8,039 nucleotides of DNA, from positions 1-8,039 of the forward strand of contig CAMJTZ010000082.1 of NCBI GenBank assembly GCA_946408865.1, in the 5' to 3' direction. The notes below the pieces were generated by a model. The model was not told the DNA's origin and made no database searches. It was given only the letters and a program-made list of their open reading frames with translations. Source of the stretch: an uncultured Clostridia bacterium. GTDB taxonomy: Bacteria; Bacillota_A; Clostridia; Christensenellales; Aristaeellaceae. The position numbers and the translations under genes were made by a program. Positions within the stretch are counted from its first letter, which is position 1. Each line of letters begins with the position of its first letter. Below, one piece after another: positions 6,284 to 8,039 of the stretch.

Positions 6284-6290
6284 TTCCCTC

Positions 6291-6296
6291 ACCTCC
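6291..6296 (-). promoter_or_regulatory. Ribosome binding site deciding the addA start
   Basis: GGAGGT on the - strand lies 7 nt before the ATG at 6283-6281. The longer GTG reading (6292-6290) would place the start codon within this site, so it is rejected. Confidence 0.8.
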
Positions 6297-6319
6297 GAAT
6301 CAAATCGTTCTGTAAAAAA

Positions 6320-6335
6320 TGTTTCACGTGAAACA
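6320..6335. promoter_or_regulatory. parS: parS site in the recF-addA gap
   Basis: An exact TGTTTCACGTGAAACA lies in the 58-nt gap between recF and addA, 7 nt after the recF stop. Its flanks do not extend the palindrome beyond 16 bp. Confidence 0.93.
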
Positions 6336-6341
6336 ATTTCC

Positions 6342-7508
6342 TCACGAAAAATCCGGCTCCCTTAATACCGGTTTCTCTTCCTCCACCCCGGGATTCGTCA
6401 GCTCCAGCCTGGCCTTGCCCTCCTCCGACGAAACATGATAGATCCGCCGGTCGGACTCCAGCTCCAGATCCGACTCATCCGTACACGTAATAAACGTCTG
6501 ATAATCGCTGATTTCCCGGACCAGCCGCATTCTGCGCTCCCTGTCCAGCTCGCTCATGACGTCGTCCAGCAGCAGCACCGGCGGCTCGCCGCTCATCTGC
6601 CGCAACGCCTTCATCTGCGCCAGCTTCAGCGAAAGAGCCGCCGTGCGGATCTGCCCCTGGCTGGCGTAGACCTTCATATTCTTCCGGTTCAGGGAAAGAT
6701 TCAGATCGTCCCGATGCGGACCGGCGGACGTGACTCCCAGCCGCAGATCCTCCTCCCGGTTTTCCCGCATGACGCGGATGAAATCCTCCTGCACGTTTTC
6801 CGACTCCCGGAAAGCGGAATGATACGACGCCTGAAACGCCTCTTCCTCCCGGCCGGAGATGCCGCGGTACGTTTCCGCCGCCAGGGATGACAGCATCTCC
6901 ACCACCCGTTTGCGTTCCTCCACGATTACCGCCGCGGGGCCGGCCATCGCCTGCTCAAAAACCTCCAGCAGTCCCGCGTTCTGCCGGGGATCCGCGCGCA
7001 TATTCTTCAGCACCGCGTTGCGCTGTTCCAGGCCGGCACGGTACTGCTGCAGGGCGATGAAGTATCCGCGGTTCACCTGGGAAGTCATCATATCCAGATA
7101 CCGGCGGCGCACGGAAGGACCTTCCCGGATCAGCCCGAGATCCTCCGGCGAAAAAATCACGCACTGCAGGCAGCCCATCATATCCGAAAAGCGCCGGATC
7201 TGCTTCTGATCCAGCAGGATCATTTTCTTCGCGGCTTCATTCGGCACGAGGCGCACGGAGAGTTCCCGCTTCACGCTGCCGGAACGCACCGACACGCTGC
7301 AGACCGCGAAGCTTTCCCCGATCCGCACCGCGCTCTGGTCCCCGGTGATCCGGTGGCTCTTTCCGAGGGCGCAGTAATGAATGGCTTCCAGCAGATTCGT
7401 TTTGCCGGAGCCATTCGCGCCGAAGAACAGATTGACCCCTTCGTGAGGGGTCAGTACCGTTTCCTCGTAATTTCTGAAATTGCGGAGAGTGAGCTTCTCG
7501 ATAATCAT
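6342..7508 (-). CDS. recF: RecF, DNA replication and repair ATPase
   Basis: RecF is an SMC/ABC-like ATPase that, with RecO and RecR, places RecA on single-stranded gaps at stalled replication forks. The protein is 388 aa, slightly longer than the typical 360-375. It starts MIIEKLTLRNFRNY, the usual RecF N-terminus. It shows Walker A GANGSGKT (30-37, K36), the RecF-specific VIFSPEDLGLI...RRRYLD block (117-139), TSAGPHRDDL (260-269), the ABC signature region SQGQIRT (283-289) and Walker B plus D-loop LLLDDVMSELD (312-322). All ATPase residues are present. The ATG at 7508 is the only sensible start: a stop lies four codons upstream in frame. It has no clear ribosome site, the 82-nt gap to dnaN being occupied by a parS site, so translation may be weak. 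The C-terminal tail after about residue 370 is acidic and poorly patterned. It lies between dnaN and addA on the same strand, probably in one operon. Confidence 0.96.
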   Translation of the reverse strand: MIIEKLTLRNFRNYEETVLTPHEGVNLFFGANGSGKTNLLEAIHYCALGKSHRITGDQSAVRIGESFAVCSVSVRSGSVKRELSVRLVPNEAAKKMILLDQKQIRRFSDMMGCLQCVIFSPEDLGLIREGPSVRRRYLDMMTSQVNRGYFIALQQYRAGLEQRNAVLKNMRADPRQNAGLLEVFEQAMAGPAAVIVEERKRVVEMLSSLAAETYRGISGREEEAFQASYHSAFRESENVQEDFIRVMRENREEDLRLGVTSAGPHRDDLNLSLNRKNMKVYASQGQIRTAALSLKLAQMKALRQMSGEPPVLLLDDVMSELDRERRMRLVREISDYQTFITCTDESDLELESDRRIYHVSSEEGKARLELTNPGVEEEKPVLREPDFS

Positions 7509-7560
7509 ATGTACCGCTTATCTGTATAAAAGTAAAAATCCGGTATTTCATCAGGAAAAT

Positions 7561-7576
7561 TGTTTCACGTGAAACA
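7561..7576. promoter_or_regulatory. parS: parS site in the dnaN-recF gap
   Basis: An exact TGTTTCACGTGAAACA, extended to a 22-bp palindrome (7558-7579) by AAT and ATT flanks identical to those of the site inside addA. It starts 14 nt after the dnaN stop. Confidence 0.94.
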
Positions 7577-7590
7577 ATTCGTCCTCCTTC

Positions 7591-8039
7591 TTACTGGAAG
7601 GTGCGGACGGGGAGAATCAGATAGATGAAATCGTCGCCGTTTTCAGGAACCACCACGCAGGGGCTGATATTCGAATTGAACTTCATGCACAGGTTCTCAT
7701 CCGTCACGTTGCGGATCACATCCGTGATATACCGCGCGTTGAAGGCGATATCGATATCCTCGCCGTTCAAGGTGGCGTCCATCTCCTCCTCGACGTCGCC
7801 GAGCTCGGCGTTGGAGGTGATCTTCAGCACGTCGCCGCGGAAGCTCATGCGGATCAGGTTGTTCTTGCCCTCCCGCGCCATGAGGCTGGCCCGGTCGATG
7901 GCGTCCTGCACGCTGATGCGGTTGGCTTTCGCTTCCGTCTTGAAATCGGAAGGAAGAATCCGCCGGTAGTCGATGTATTCTCCCGCCAGCAGGCCGCTGG
8001 TCAGGCGGATATTGCCGAAGGTGCACTGCATGCGGTTCC
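7591..8039 (-). CDS. dnaN: DNA polymerase III beta sliding clamp, C-terminal part (5' end outside window)
   Basis: The frame is open from the right edge of the window to a TAA at 7593-7591 and gives the last 148 complete residues, about 40% of the usual 370-aa clamp. The sequence carries the hallmark beta-clamp features: DYRRILPSDF, the AIDRASLMAREGKNN block, GEDIDIAFNARYITDVI and the C-terminal LILPVRTFQ, whose PVR lies near the hydrophobic pocket that binds polymerase and partner proteins. The clamp encircles DNA as a dimer and tethers the replicative polymerase. The ATG at 8031 is an internal methionine, not the start, because the clamp continues upstream (NRM...). It is the first visible gene of the - strand operon; dnaA is expected beyond the right edge but is not in the window. 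Confidence 0.96.
   Translation of the reverse strand, partial: NRMQCTFGNIRLTSGLLAGEYIDYRRILPSDFKTEAKANRISVQDAIDRASLMAREGKNNLIRMSFRGDVLKITSNAELGDVEEEMDATLNGEDIDIAFNARYITDVIRNVTDENLCMKFNSNISPCVVVPENGDDFIYLILPVRTFQ

Noticed and set aside
6510..6519. ATTTCCCGG as a Noc-binding site
   Set aside because: Only one half of the ATTTCCCGGGAAAT palindrome is present, within the recF coding sequence.
7237..7551. 104-codon frame beginning MKYRIFTF upstream of recF
   Set aside because: After its first 14 codons it runs over recF in another frame with shadow composition; recF has the full family signature.
1..8039. CRISPR arrays, insertion sequences, tRNA or rRNA genes
   Set aside because: No regularly spaced repeats, transposase-like frames, terminal inverted repeats or RNA gene signatures were seen.

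Overview
This window looks like an origin-proximal stretch of a GC-rich chromosome from the Firmicutes/Clostridia side of the bacterial tree. That placement is an inference. It rests on the dnaN-recF gene order, an AddA-type (not RecB-type) helicase/nuclease, exact copies of the 16-bp ParB/Spo0J parS palindrome, strong AGGAGG-type ribosome sites and a TTG start. No species can be named from the sequence alone.

The left part (1-2621) is on the + strand. It holds the 3' end of a sugar isomerase resembling L-fucose isomerase, then a Rho-independent terminator. Next comes a type I phosphodiesterase/nucleotide pyrophosphatase-family hydrolase with its own terminator. A well-formed promoter (TTGACA, 17 bp, TACATT with an extended -10 TG) then drives a metallo-beta-lactamase-fold hydrolase with a TTG start and an acidic Pro/Glu-rich tail.

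The right part (2825-8039) is on the - strand and reads, in transcription order, dnaN (C-terminal end only), recF and addA. These are the sliding clamp, the RecF gap-repair loader and the helicase/nuclease that resects double-strand ends. The cistrons are closely spaced (58-82 nt) with no clear internal terminator, so they probably form one replication/repair operon continuing from dnaA, which would lie beyond the right edge. The yaaA (S4) gene often found between dnaN and recF, the gyrB often found after recF, and the usual AddA partner addB are not seen here.

The most notable feature is a set of DNA elements laid over these genes. Three perfect parS sites lie within about 2 kb: one in the dnaN-recF gap, one in the recF-addA gap and one inside the addA coding sequence. 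Two clusters of DnaA-box-like nonamers follow. One is in the 203-bp convergent intergenic region (2632-2779), beside and overlapping a shared terminator. The other is inside addA (3550-3706), in a linker whose codon use shifts towards A/T. Both contain tandem boxes 10-11 bp apart (one helical turn), with forward boxes on the left and reverse boxes on the right. Because genes on both sides are transcribed towards this region, it is a less natural place for oriC itself than the dnaA side. A DnaA-titration or initiation-control region, comparable in concept to datA or the Bacillus DnaA-box clusters, is the favoured but unproven reading.
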